From positions 1 to 64,000 of the forward strand of contig OMXV01000019.1 of assembly GCA_900315075.1 (NCBI GenBank): a stretch of DNA of 64,000 nucleotides. The letters are read 5' to 3'. The notes under the pieces were generated by a model. The model ran no database searches, was not told the DNA's origin, and saw only the letters and a program-made list of their open reading frames with translations. The translations under genes and the position numbers were made by a program. Of the stretch, positions 25,235-34,064 are shown in pieces. Position 1 is the stretch's first letter. Each line of letters opens with the position of its first letter. This DNA comes from an uncultured Prevotellaceae bacterium. GTDB taxonomy: Bacteria > Bacteroidota > Bacteroidia > Bacteroidales > Bacteroidaceae.

Positions 25235-26641
25235 ATGGACAACAAGAAATTCAGAGTAGAGTCCGACCTGTTAGGCGAACTCAAAGTACCCGCCGAGGCA
25301 TACTATGGTGTACAGACACAGCGCGGCATCAACAATTATCATATCTCACGCAAGAAGATGCGCGACTATCCCGACTTTGTCATCGCTATCGCTTATGTGA
25401 AACTCGCTGCCGTGCAAACCAACCACACTCTCGGCGTGATTAACGACGAGATAGCAGGAGCCATCTCCATGGCCTGCCGCGAAATCATCGACGGAAAATT
25501 CCATGAAGACTTCCCCATCGATATGATGCAGGGTGGTGCCGGCACCTCCGTGAACATGAATGCCAACGAGGTGATTGCCAACCGCGCACTGGAGATCATG
25601 GGCTATGAAAAGGGCGACTACCAGCACTGCTATCCCAACGACCACTGCAACTGCGGACAGTCAACCAATGATGTATATCCCACCACCATACGTCTTGCGC
25701 TCATCCGTATGAACAAAAGCCTGGTGGCCAGCCTGACGGGGCTCATCAGTGCCCTCCGTTACAAGGCAGAGGAATACCGCGATGTCATCAAGATGGGGCG
25801 CACACAGTTGCAGGATGCCGTGCCTATGACCACCGGACAGGAGTTCAATGCATACGCCAATAACCTTGAGGAGGAAATCCTCAACCTCGAGCGCAACGTG
25901 AAGTTGCTGCATGAAATCAATATGGGTGGTACCGCTATCGGAACAGGACTGAACGCCGTTCCCGGTTTCGCCAAGTTGTGCGCAGCCAACCTGAGCAAAC
26001 TCACCGGCGAGGCATTCGTTGTCGCTCCCGACCTTGTGGAGGCCACCCCCGACACCGGTGCTTATGTAAGTTACTCCTCCTCTTTGAAGCGCCTCGCCAT
26101 CAAATTGTCGAAGATGTGCAATGACCTCCGACTGATGGCTTCCGGACCGCGCTGCGGCTTGAACGAGATCAACCTTCCTCCGAAGGCTCCCGGTTCGTCT
26201 ATCATGCCAGGAAAAGTGAACCCAGTCATCCCTGAGGTGACCAACCAGGTCTGCTTCAAGGTCATCGGCAACGATACCACCGTCTCCTTCGCAGCCGAGG
26301 CAGGACAGTTGCAACTCAATGTGATGGAGCCTGTCATCACCGAGTGTCTCATCGAGAGCCTCACATGGATGAAGAACGCCATCGACACCCTCACTGAGGA
26401 GTGCATCCTCGGCATCACCGTGAACAGGGAGCGCTGCTATGAGATGGTGAAGAATTCCATCGGCATCGTGACCGCTCTGAACCCCTACTTAGGTTACAAG
26501 ACTTGCACGAAGATTGCCAAGGAGGCTCACGACTCCGATCGTTCCGTCTATGACATCATCCTCGAGCAGAAACTGATGACCAAGGAGAAACTTGACGAGG
26601 CACTCGACCCGAAAAACATGCTCAACTCGCACAAGTTCTAA
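25235..26641 (+). CDS. aspA: Aspartate ammonia-lyase (aspartase)
   Basis: Start ATG at 25235 (MDNKKFRVESDLLG); the frame extends back into the porin gene but the family begins here. The 468-aa protein matches aspartase/fumarase: AYYGVQTQRG, GGAGTSVNMNANEV, GRTQLQDAVPMT and the lyase signature GSSIMPGKVNP. It converts aspartate to fumarate and ammonia, supplying fumarate as electron acceptor. It ends the cluster and is followed by a strong terminator. Confidence 0.95.
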   Translation: MDNKKFRVESDLLGELKVPAEAYYGVQTQRGINNYHISRKKMRDYPDFVIAIAYVKLAAVQTNHTLGVINDEIAGAISMACREIIDGKFHEDFPIDMMQGGAGTSVNMNANEVIANRALEIMGYEKGDYQHCYPNDHCNCGQSTNDVYPTTIRLALIRMNKSLVASLTGLISALRYKAEEYRDVIKMGRTQLQDAVPMTTGQEFNAYANNLEEEILNLERNVKLLHEINMGGTAIGTGLNAVPGFAKLCAANLSKLTGEAFVVAPDLVEATPDTGAYVSYSSSLKRLAIKLSKMCNDLRLMASGPRCGLNEINLPPKAPGSSIMPGKVNPVIPEVTNQVCFKVIGNDTTVSFAAEAGQLQLNVMEPVITECLIESLTWMKNAIDTLTEECILGITVNRERCYEMVKNSIGIVTALNPYLGYKTCTKIAKEAHDSDRSVYDIILEQKLMTKEKLDEALDPKNMLNSHKF

Positions 26642-26676
26642 AAACTTGGGGTGTGTTGAAACCCCGTACAAGAAAA

Positions 26677-26713
26677 GGCTGCGAGGAGGATTCATGCTTC
26701 TTCGCAGCCTTTA
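26677..26713 (+). terminator. Intrinsic terminator after aspA
   Basis: GGCTGCGAGGA pairs with TTCTTCGCAGCC (26677-26709), followed by TTTATGTTTTC. This is a good stem with a T-rich tail 35 nt after the aspA stop. Confidence 0.75.
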
Positions 26714-26864
26714 TGTTTTCTTTGGGAATGATGATGGCAAAACCATACACTCCGTTTTTCCAAATCATAGGAGAACTTATGGATGGTTTGTAAGAAATTC
26801 GAAAAAAAGTGAGGATTCCCAATAATTTTGACATGCTAACGACTGTAAATACCGATATTTTTTG

Positions 26865-26872
26865 TATATTTG
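26865..26872 (+). promoter_or_regulatory. Putative -7 box of the SpoIIE operon
   Basis: TATATTTG matches TAnnTTTG and lies 39 nt before the TTG start of the phosphatase gene. No -33 element of standard spacing is visible. Confidence 0.5.
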
Positions 26873-26911
26873 GGCTCTAAACGAACCTTAAACAAAATAA
26901 AGTAATAAGTT

Positions 26912-28519
26912 TTGGTAGAAGAACCGAATTTCGAATACAAGTACGACCTGGCGTACCAGAAATCGTTTGCTGCAAGACTCAGTTTCAAAATCATGACAAT
27001 TGCAGCAATCGTATTCCTCGTGGCTGTGCTTTTGTTCTTCTATTTCACGGAAGACAGCATGACACTGCCACTGACCCATCAAATCGTGAAATATGGCACT
27101 GTGGTGTTTTTTGTGGGTTTGATTTCTTTGTTTGTCTCTTGTACCATTGCCATCTATCGTATGGTTAAGCCACTGAAGCAGTTTACAGAGTCTGCGGTAA
27201 ATATTGCCGAAGGCAAACTTGATACGCCACTGCCCGAGATACAATCTCAAGACGAACTGATGCAACTGCGCAACGCCTTTGAGTACATGCAGACTTCACT
27301 GAAGCAGCATATTGAAGACTTGAAATCCACCACCGCCAGCAAGCAGCGTCTGCAAAGCGAACTTATCATCGCCCACGACATCCAGATGGGTATGATTCCC
27401 ACCATCTTCCCCGAACGCGACGACCTTGACCTCTTTGCCTCGATGACACCTGCCAAAGAGGTGGGAGGCGACCTCTATGACTTCATCGTCGAGGGCGACG
27501 AACTCTTCTTCATCATCGGCGACGTGGCCGGCAAGGGAGTGCCCGCCTCGCTCTACATGGCTGTCACTCGGACACTCTTCCGCAACCTGGCAGGCAACTA
27601 CCAAAGCGCTGCCAACATCTTGCGTGAGATGAACCATGCCATCGCTTCCACCAACGACTCGCTGATTTTTGTCACCGCATTTATCGGCGTGCTCGACCTG
27701 AAGACCCATCATCTGACCTATTGCAATGCCGCCCATAACGCACCGGCCATCCTCACCGCCCAAGGCGACTGTCGTATGCTGGAGGTTGACACCAACCTGC
27801 CCATTGGCATCCAAGACCACTATAATTACGAAGACCAGCAGGTGACATTCCCGGAGAACACATCGCTGCTACTTTATACCGATGGACTTACAGAAGCCAT
27901 GTACATGGTTAACGATGGCAGCAGGAAGATGTTTGGGGAAAACCGGATTTTACATGACTTGGGAAAGAACAAGACCGCTTCAGCCATAGAAGTTGTCGAT
28001 TATCTCAAGCAGCATGTCACCGTATTTGCCGATGGCACAGAGCAAGGCGACGACCTTACCCTGATGTTCCTTCGCCATGGCACATCACAGAAAAATGCCT
28101 CGCATGCACCGCGTCGCATCATCATGAAGAATGAGATGTCGGAAGTGAGTAGGATGCGAGGGTTCTTCTTCTCTGTATGCCGTGAACACGAGATAGACGA
28201 GGAGACAACCAAGTCGCTGAATCTTGCTGCTGAAGAATGGGTCGCAAATGTTATCAATTATGCATATCCCAAAGGCACACGGGGGCATGTGGAACTGACG
28301 GCGGAGTTTTCCGACAGCAATCTGACATTGGTCGTTAAGGACCATGGCATTCCATTCGACCCCACCAAGTATGAAGAAATCAACGTGGAAGCAGCGCTTG
28401 ACGAACGTCCCATCGGAGGCCTTGGCATTCATCTGGTGAAAACCATCATGGACACGATGGCATATCAGCGCACACCCGATGGCTACAATGTGCTGACGCT
28501 CACAAAAAAAATCAAATAA
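26912..28519 (+). CDS. HAMP-SpoIIE phosphatase fused to RsbW-type anti-sigma kinase domain
   Basis: The 535-aa protein starts at TTG: an in-frame stop lies 6 nt upstream and the next ATG (residue 28) would cut into the first membrane helix. Order: membrane helix (about 27-48), second helix (about 62-82), HAMP linker, PP2C-type SpoIIE phosphatase domain (about 155-385, with PAKEVGGDLYDF and LLLYTDGLTEAM), then a GHKL ATPase of RsbW type (about 410-530, NLAAEEWVANVINYAYP and GGLGIHLVKT). It probably dephosphorylates and kinases STAS antagonists in a partner switch. The STAS gene at 30423 is the likely client. Confidence 0.88.
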   Translation: MVEEPNFEYKYDLAYQKSFAARLSFKIMTIAAIVFLVAVLLFFYFTEDSMTLPLTHQIVKYGTVVFFVGLISLFVSCTIAIYRMVKPLKQFTESAVNIAEGKLDTPLPEIQSQDELMQLRNAFEYMQTSLKQHIEDLKSTTASKQRLQSELIIAHDIQMGMIPTIFPERDDLDLFASMTPAKEVGGDLYDFIVEGDELFFIIGDVAGKGVPASLYMAVTRTLFRNLAGNYQSAANILREMNHAIASTNDSLIFVTAFIGVLDLKTHHLTYCNAAHNAPAILTAQGDCRMLEVDTNLPIGIQDHYNYEDQQVTFPENTSLLLYTDGLTEAMYMVNDGSRKMFGENRILHDLGKNKTASAIEVVDYLKQHVTVFADGTEQGDDLTLMFLRHGTSQKNASHAPRRIIMKNEMSEVSRMRGFFFSVCREHEIDEETTKSLNLAAEEWVANVINYAYPKGTRGHVELTAEFSDSNLTLVVKDHGIPFDPTKYEEINVEAALDERPIGGLGIHLVKTIMDTMAYQRTPDGYNVLTLTKKIK

Positions 28520-28539
28520 ACCCCAAAACACAAATATTT

Positions 28540-30342
28540 ATGGAATCAATAGTCTTCTTAGGATTCAACCTTTACGCTTGGATTACGATAATTACTGTAC
28601 TGTCGATGTTCACGGTGTTGTTGTTTACCAAACTACGTGCCGACCTGGTTTTCCTTGGTGCCATCGCCATCCTTTTTGTCACGGGCGTTCTCGATGCCAA
28701 GGAAGCCTTCTCTGGATTCAGCAGCACCTCAGTGGTAATCATTGGAGTGCTCTTTGTGGTTGTGGCCGGACTGACACACACAGGTGTGTTGCAATGGATT
28801 GTCAAACATCTGTTAGGACAGCCGAAAAGTTATTCCAAGACAGTGATACGACTGATGCTCCCTGTGGCTGCCCTCAGTTCGTTCCTCAGCAACACCACGG
28901 TGGTGGCTCTTTTTGTAGGCATTGTCAAGATGTGGTCGAAAAAATTGAACATATCCCCCTCAAAACTGTTGATACCACTGAGTTACGCTTCAGGCATGGG
29001 AGGCGTGTGTACGCTCATTGGTACACCCCCGAACCTGATTATATCTGGGCTCTACGAAGACAGCACTGGTACGGCGATGAATGTGTTGGCAACCACCATC
29101 CCAGGTCTGTTCTGTCTCTTCATCGGTGTACTCTCCATCATTGCCTTGCGCAAACTCTTGCCCGACCGCAAGGCACCGGAAGCCGCCTTCGAATCGACCT
29201 CCGACTACACGGTCGAACTGCTTGTGCCCTCTGACAACAAGCACGTTGGCGAGACCATCGAGGAGGCAGGGCTGATGGATATCCATGGTGGCACATTGAT
29301 AGAAATCAAGCATTACGACAATCGTGAGATTGTGTCGCCTGTACCTGCCGATGAATTTTTGATGGGTGGCGACCGTCTGGTGTTTGCAGGTCAGATTGAC
29401 GAGATGCTCGAACTGAAGAAGAGTCATGGTTTTGTGAATGCCGACCATCATATCTTCACTCTCGACGAGGTAGACAAAAACCGTCAGTTACGCACTGCTT
29501 TCGTCACCTTTGGAAGTAGCCTCATCAATACTTCAATTGGTGATTCCACTTTTGAGAAGGACAACAATATGATTCTCGTTGCTGTAGCCCGTCGCGGCAA
29601 ACGCATCAACGAGTCACCGCGCAATGTAGTGCTTCAGGCCGGTGACACACTGCTGTTCGAGTGTCCGCCTCACGTCAATATCCATACGGAACGCCTCACA
29701 TCACAGTTGCAGTTTTTCGACAGTGCACAGGTGGCAAATATTGGTAAAAAAACATTGGTGTCCACAACAATCATGATTGCCATGGTGGTACTCTCTGCAC
29801 TCAATGTCATACCACTCCTGCAGTGCGCCTTCCTCGCTGCCATAGCCATGTTGATTTTCCGTTGCTGTAATGTAGATCAGGCCATGAAAGCCATCAACTG
29901 GGAGATTCTCATGGTGTTCGCTGGCTCTGTTGTCTTGGGAGTGGCCATTCAGAAGACAGGTATTGCCGAGCGCTTGGCATTCGGCATCCTCGATGTCTGC
30001 GGCACCAACCCCATCGTTGTCATGGCTGCCATCTGTTTCGTGGGAACTTTCACCACCGAGTTCATCTCTAACACTGCTGCTGGAGCCATGTTCTTTCCCA
30101 TCATGTACGAGGCTGCCGAGAAACTGGGCTACGATCCTTATCCTTTCCTCATCGCCCTGATGGTCAGTGTAAGTTCAAGTTTTGCCACACCAATCGGTTC
30201 CCCCACACACATGCTGGTGTATGGTCCTGGTGGCTACCGCTTCAGCGACTTCATGCGCATCGGATTGTTGATGAACCTCATCATTCTCGCCGCTAATATC
30301 CTGATTATAAACATCATTTATCCTCTCACCCCATTGCAATAA
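28540..30342 (+). CDS. SLC13-family anion/dicarboxylate permease with two TrkA-C domains
   Basis: The 600-aa protein has about a dozen hydrophobic segments in two halves (28.55-29.15 and 29.74-30.33 kb) separated by two cytoplasmic RCK-C/TrkA-C domains (about residues 215-390), the arrangement of bacterial sodium/sulfate or dicarboxylate symporters of the ArsB/NhaD superfamily. LSNTTVVALF and the paired EFISNTAAGAMFFPI carry the conserved Asn-Thr motifs of the substrate site. It is 20 nt after the SpoIIE gene and upstream of the STAS gene, so transport may be tied to that signalling pair. Confidence 0.85.
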   Translation: MESIVFLGFNLYAWITIITVLSMFTVLLFTKLRADLVFLGAIAILFVTGVLDAKEAFSGFSSTSVVIIGVLFVVVAGLTHTGVLQWIVKHLLGQPKSYSKTVIRLMLPVAALSSFLSNTTVVALFVGIVKMWSKKLNISPSKLLIPLSYASGMGGVCTLIGTPPNLIISGLYEDSTGTAMNVLATTIPGLFCLFIGVLSIIALRKLLPDRKAPEAAFESTSDYTVELLVPSDNKHVGETIEEAGLMDIHGGTLIEIKHYDNREIVSPVPADEFLMGGDRLVFAGQIDEMLELKKSHGFVNADHHIFTLDEVDKNRQLRTAFVTFGSSLINTSIGDSTFEKDNNMILVAVARRGKRINESPRNVVLQAGDTLLFECPPHVNIHTERLTSQLQFFDSAQVANIGKKTLVSTTIMIAMVVLSALNVIPLLQCAFLAAIAMLIFRCCNVDQAMKAINWEILMVFAGSVVLGVAIQKTGIAERLAFGILDVCGTNPIVVMAAICFVGTFTTEFISNTAAGAMFFPIMYEAAEKLGYDPYPFLIALMVSVSSSFATPIGSPTHMLVYGPGGYRFSDFMRIGLLMNLIILAANILIINIIYPLTPLQ

Positions 30343-30422
30343 ATGGGAATGGATGATTGAAACAGTATTTGCAAGTGGAGTTTGTTAAAGTAGATTAGAT
30401 AATTAATTGAAAGTAAAAGAAA

Positions 30423-30725
30423 ATGAATATCGAAATTAATGAACGGAATGGTTCCTATTATGGAATCCTCACAGGTTGGATTGACACCGCCGTAGCAACA
30501 CAATTCCTCGAGGACTTAAAGCCTCTGATGAATCATGCCAACAAGTCCATTATATTGGATTGTGAAAAGTTGGAATATATCTGTAGCCTTGGGCTTCGTG
30601 GTCTGCTCAAGTTGAAGAAAGAGAGTGCAGCCAAGGGCGGAAGTCTGGTGTTGACCCACGTTGATGGAGAAGTCCTCAAGATTTTCACCATGACGGGATT
30701 CATCAAACTATTCGACATACGATAG
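30423..30725 (+). CDS. STAS-domain anti-sigma factor antagonist
   Basis: The 100-aa protein is a single STAS domain. ILDCEKLEYICSLGLRGLL has the family pattern with the phosphorylatable serine in YICSLGLR (about residue 59), and the C-terminal half (GGSLVLTHVDGEV, FTMTGFIKLFDI) is typical. It is the expected substrate of the SpoIIE/RsbW fusion two genes upstream. ATG at 30423. Confidence 0.88.
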   Translation: MNIEINERNGSYYGILTGWIDTAVATQFLEDLKPLMNHANKSIILDCEKLEYICSLGLRGLLKLKKESAAKGGSLVLTHVDGEVLKIFTMTGFIKLFDIR

Positions 30726-30841
30726 GGATAACCAACATACTCCACTACACACTAAATCTCATTTCTGCCATTGAAACCCAAACTGTTTCGACAAGGTGGA
30801 AATGTCGTTTGTCGTCTAGTGGGTATTCAAGTCATATTTGT

Positions 30842-30890
30842 CTGCAATGAAGGAGAGCACTTGCTCAGCCTTCATTGCAGTCATTCTTTT
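30842..30890 (+). terminator. Intrinsic terminator after the STAS gene
   Basis: CTGCAATGAAGG (30842-30853) and CCTTCATTGCAG (30869-30880) form a perfect 12-bp stem, followed by TCATTCTTTT. It closes household block 1. Confidence 0.75.
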
Positions 30891-31101
30891 CATGCTCGTG
30901 TTCTTTCTATCAAGAAAAACAACTTGCTGAATTTCAACATTGGTCGGCCAAGGTAGGTTGAAGTGTTGTATCCATTAGCCTTTGCCCAGTCAACTATATT
31001 GTTTCGGCTTTCCTCTGGGTAGTAAATGGATAGGAGTTTCTGGTTAACCATATCCTTCCAAGACAAAGGCATCCCCATGCCCTCCATGTCGCCATTCGCT
31101 A

Positions 31102-31491
31102 TTGGGCGATATACAAAGTTGGAGGTATGCCTATGTTCCTGCCAATGGCATGCTTGACAAACAGGAAAAACTATATGCGGTGTTGAACATGTCTGTTGAT
31201 ACAGCAAAGACGTTATGTGGGCTTTATCAGCGAACGGCATTTGTCTTTTCAAAGATGAAGGATGACGGTTCCGTTCTTAGTGAATTCTGGGAGAAAGAAG
31301 ACATTGAAATCCCATCTCATAAAAGAAGTAACGGATATGTGCTGAAAGAGAAAGGGAATGGAGAGGAAATGCCAGTGATAACTGATGCCTCCGACAACCT
31401 GGTTGTAACAGGAAAACATTTCCAATACAAAATCCCATTTGGCGAAATAGAGAGAACCAACAGGCTGTTTTCTGACAATGTCAAACCATGA
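31102..31491 (+). pseudogene. 5'-truncated gene of unknown function
   Basis: The coding-like frame runs from about 31102 to the TGA at 31491 but has only TTG at 31102 or ATG at 31150 as starts. The frame is open further upstream without any start codon. The product (LDKQEKLYAVLNMSVDTAKT, LYQRTAFVFSKMKDDG, SEFWEKED) looks like a genuine protein whose N-terminus was lost. No family is recognised. A 44-codon ORF overlaps its stop by ATGA. Confidence 0.5.
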
Positions 31492-31622
31492 TAGAAGTGG
31501 CAAAAAGGAAATGGAATGGAAAAGAAAACGAAGCCGGCATCCTGGATCACATCATCAACCATGTTGGGATGTCACCCTTTCTATATCGAGAGGCTGTAAT
31601 TAGAGGATTCTATGACTATTGA
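31488..31622 (+). CDS. Small protein coupled to the upstream remnant (44 aa)
   Basis: ATG overlaps the preceding stop (ATGA at 31488-31491), a typical translational-coupling arrangement. The 44-aa product (starts MIEVAKRKWNGKENE, ends MSPFLYREAVIRGFYDY) is not in the six-frame list because of its size. The function is unknown. The overlap suggests both were one operon before decay. Confidence 0.4.
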   Translation: MIEVAKRKWNGKENEAGILDHIINHVGMSPFLYREAVIRGFYDY

Positions 31623-31656
31623 ATTGTAAAGGGAAACAGTGAAAAGTGAAATATTA

Positions 31657-31688
31657 TTTGGATAAGCATTGTTTTTTTCGTACTTTTG
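31657..31688 (+). promoter_or_regulatory. Consensus Bacteroidetes promoter of long family-X gene
   Basis: TTTG (31657-31660) is followed after 20 nt by TACTTTTG (31681-31688). This is a near-perfect -33/-7 pair 25 nt before the ATG at 31713. Confidence 0.75.
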
Positions 31689-31712
31689 CGCATATTTATA
31701 AAACTATGTACT

Positions 31713-33062
31713 ATGGCAGCAATATTCGAGTGTACGGAAGAGAAATATGCGTTGAATCTGAATCCATATCAGATCTTTGTTCTAATCAACGAAAAGACAA
31801 AACCTTATCTGGAATTTTTCAAGGAACTGCAGGAAAGAAGTAAGACTTACGAGATTGTCCTTCTTCCTTTCGAGCCTTCTGAAGCACAGCCGGTTGAGGA
31901 TGATTCCATCGATCCCCAACTCTATAATGTCATCACTCATTCTGATGTCGTGGCCAGGGTGATGCCGGAGAAGTTCGGAGACTACCGTTATATGACTGAG
32001 ACCTTCTTGAAACGTAAGAAGCCTGATTTTGACTATATAAAATTCAAATGGAAAGAATTCATGGACAAACTCAGTGCTAAGGTGAGCCAAAATCATGTTC
32101 ATACCATCAGACGCTTCTTCCAATACGGCAACCAGGAATTCAGTGACTTTGTCATGAGCGTATTCGATGGAAATCTCAAGGAGTTGTCGGATATGGCAGA
32201 CCAATACAGCCACATGATTTGTACAAACGACTATGTGAATGCACAGAAATTCACAAGGGGGTTTATCAACAAACTGGATGATGCCCAGCGTGAGCAACTT
32301 GATGCAATCGTGAAAGATGCCCTTGACTACGATAGCCCGGAAGAGTCCAAAGCAGTATTCGTTGATTTCATCAGTACAGGTGTAGGCCTAAAGGATGATA
32401 ATACTCAGGCTCTTCAGAGGGAGAAAAAAATAAAATCACCAGACTTCAAGATCGTGGTCACACCTTTTGAAAGGAAAAGGATTGTGGATGCGAAGGGCGA
32501 CTATGACATACAGATAGTCAAAGACAGTGGAGAGATAATATCCTTGAGGTTTGGAGGAAGAGGCGACAAGATGTTCTACTTGCTGACGCTGCTCTGCCAA
32601 AAGAGGGTAGGGGGACTTCCCACCAAGTTCTTTTCTTTCGATTCATCCAAACTGGCCATCAAGAAGGTATATGACGAGATGTTCCGTTCTGGAGGAGACG
32701 TCTGGGTAGGTGCAATGGCGACGAATACACATAAACTCACGGTGAGCAGGACTCATGCCAAACTGGCTATTGAGAAAGGCAATTCCTTGGATCTCAATAC
32801 CGCCTATTGGAGCAATCTGGATACCGTCGCATTGTATATCGGTCCCAAGAAGAAGAAACTTCAGGTTCGTCGGGTGCGGCTTCCAGAAGATAGGATCATC
32901 ATCAACGACAAGGGGATGTTGAGCCAATATCTTGTTGATTTGCCCTCGTTGGAACAAGTTGTCGGTTATGTCAGTCCGAATACCAAGATGGTTATGTCAG
33001 TGCAATTCCCATCTATTGAAGGGAGATCAGGCAATGACCAGACACGAATGTATGAAGAATAG
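31713..33062 (+). CDS. Long family-X protein (unknown N-terminal domain plus family-X domain)
   Basis: Start ATG 31713 (MAAIFECTEE), which follows the promoter; the upstream ATG at 31686 overlaps the -7 box. The protein is 449 aa. The N-terminal 230 residues are helical and unlike the other family-X members. The C-terminal part repeats the family-X domain: YLLTLLCQKRVGGLPTKFF, RSGGDVWV, RTHAKLAIE, LQVRRVRLPEDRI. It is a stand-alone gene with its own consensus promoter and no leader RNA. Function unknown. The shared domain ties this island to the NADAR loci. Confidence 0.75.
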   Translation: MAAIFECTEEKYALNLNPYQIFVLINEKTKPYLEFFKELQERSKTYEIVLLPFEPSEAQPVEDDSIDPQLYNVITHSDVVARVMPEKFGDYRYMTETFLKRKKPDFDYIKFKWKEFMDKLSAKVSQNHVHTIRRFFQYGNQEFSDFVMSVFDGNLKELSDMADQYSHMICTNDYVNAQKFTRGFINKLDDAQREQLDAIVKDALDYDSPEESKAVFVDFISTGVGLKDDNTQALQREKKIKSPDFKIVVTPFERKRIVDAKGDYDIQIVKDSGEIISLRFGGRGDKMFYLLTLLCQKRVGGLPTKFFSFDSSKLAIKKVYDEMFRSGGDVWVGAMATNTHKLTVSRTHAKLAIEKGNSLDLNTAYWSNLDTVALYIGPKKKKLQVRRVRLPEDRIIINDKGMLSQYLVDLPSLEQVVGYVSPNTKMVMSVQFPSIEGRSGNDQTRMYEE

Positions 33063-33377
33063 AAACGGCTATGGCTCGCCGAAGGTACTCTCCATCTTGT
33101 CAGGAGCGTTCCTACGACTGACGATACCTCCTCATAGATGACATGCCAGGAGCAAAGGGCCCAAATTCTCCATCGTCTATGACGCAGAGGATTTGACGCA
33201 ATTCTTCACCAATGTAAGTCTCGCAGAGGAAAGTGCTATCGACGTAAAGTCGTCAAGGTCTGATATGTCACATGCAGTTTCCGTCGGATAGCGACGAACT
33301 AAGATGTGGTTGCTGGAATTAAAATAGAGGTTCCTATTGAGCAAAGGTTATATTAAATTCTCATAGAAAAGAAAATA
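33063..33377. other. Gene-poor stretch before AbiE
   Basis: It holds only the possible remnant at 33142-33291. No promoter, hairpin or intact ORF is seen otherwise. Confidence 0.4.
33142..33291 (+). pseudogene. Possible C-terminal gene remnant
   Basis: The frame from 33142 to the TAG at 33289-33291 has no start codon but reads like a protein C-terminus (KFSIVYDAEDLTQFFTNVSL). The rest of 33063-33377 shows no gene. The segment probably belongs to a decayed gene. Confidence 0.25.
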
Positions 33378-33418
33378 TTGGAACAAAAAAGCAAAGAAAT
33401 GTTAGTTTATTGTTCCAA
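33378..33418 (+). promoter_or_regulatory. Palindromic operator of the AbiE pair
   Basis: TTGGAACAA (33378-33386) and TTGTTCCAA (33410-33418) are perfect inverted repeats, 32 bp centre to centre (three helical turns), just upstream of the -7 box TATCTTTG (33426-33433). AbiEi antitoxins are known to bind inverted repeats in their own promoter, so this is a likely autoregulatory operator. The ATG follows the -7 box by only 4 nt, implying a leaderless or almost leaderless mRNA. Confidence 0.65.
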
Positions 33419-33437
33419 AATTTACTATCTTTGCACC

Positions 33438-34064
33438 ATGAATTTAGATTTAGAACGTATTGGTAATATTCCTGTCACCACATCGGCGGTAGCATCCCTG
33501 TTCCCAGAACTAAAGGCTGGAAACCAGAAGGTGCGCAATCTTGAAGCTGACGGTAGTCTTATCCGTCTCAAGAGAGGCCTTTATGTTGTCAGCCCTAAGA
33601 TATCGCGCGTCAGCCTGTCAACCGAATTGATAGCCAATCACCTCTACGCCCCGTCGTATGTATCCATGCACACAGCCTTGCGCTATTACGGGATGATTCC
33701 TGAAGCAGTCTATGTCACGCAATCAATGACGGTAAAGCACTCCCGTAACTTTGACACACCAATAGGACGCTTCGAATACCAGATGATTAGCCGCGATGCA
33801 TTCCCCGTTGGCATTACCTACATCAATAAGCAGGAATACGCCTTCTTGATGGCAACGCCGGAAAAGGCCCTCTGCGACCTGATTGCCAACTCGCAAAAAG
33901 TCAATCTCCGTTATCTGAAGGATGTAGAGAATTACCTGGAAGAAGACATCCGCATGGAGATAGAAGATTTCAAAAACATGGATGTCAGCATCTTTGAGCA
34001 ATATGCCCTGGTGGGCAAAAAGGCCAATTCTATTTCAACTCTTATTAAGTATCTGAGAAAATGA
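33438..34064 (+). CDS. abiEi: AbiEi-type antitoxin / transcriptional regulator
   Basis: Start ATG 33438 (MNLDLERIGNI), after the -7 box; the frame extends to 33378 through the operator. The 208-aa protein has an N-terminal winged helix (TSAVASLFPELKAGNQKV, LIRLKRGLYVV) and the C-terminal antitoxin domain typical of AbiEi (YAPSYVSMHTALRYYGMIPE, ATPEKALCDLI). It binds its own promoter and neutralises the AbiEii nucleotidyltransferase in a type IV system. It overlaps the toxin gene by 4 nt. Confidence 0.88.
   Translation: MNLDLERIGNIPVTTSAVASLFPELKAGNQKVRNLEADGSLIRLKRGLYVVSPKISRVSLSTELIANHLYAPSYVSMHTALRYYGMIPEAVYVTQSMTVKHSRNFDTPIGRFEYQMISRDAFPVGITYINKQEYAFLMATPEKALCDLIANSQKVNLRYLKDVENYLEEDIRMEIEDFKNMDVSIFEQYALVGKKANSISTLIKYLRK

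Noticed and set aside
25661-26314. Minus-strand 217-codon open frame opposite aspA
   Set aside because: Shadow frame; aspartase on the plus strand is certain.
30890-31252. Minus-strand 120-codon open frame
   Set aside because: Part of it (about 30950-31080) reads protein-like (SIYYPEESRNNIVDWAKANG), but it runs over the STAS terminator and into the opposite remnant. At most it is a small decayed piece.
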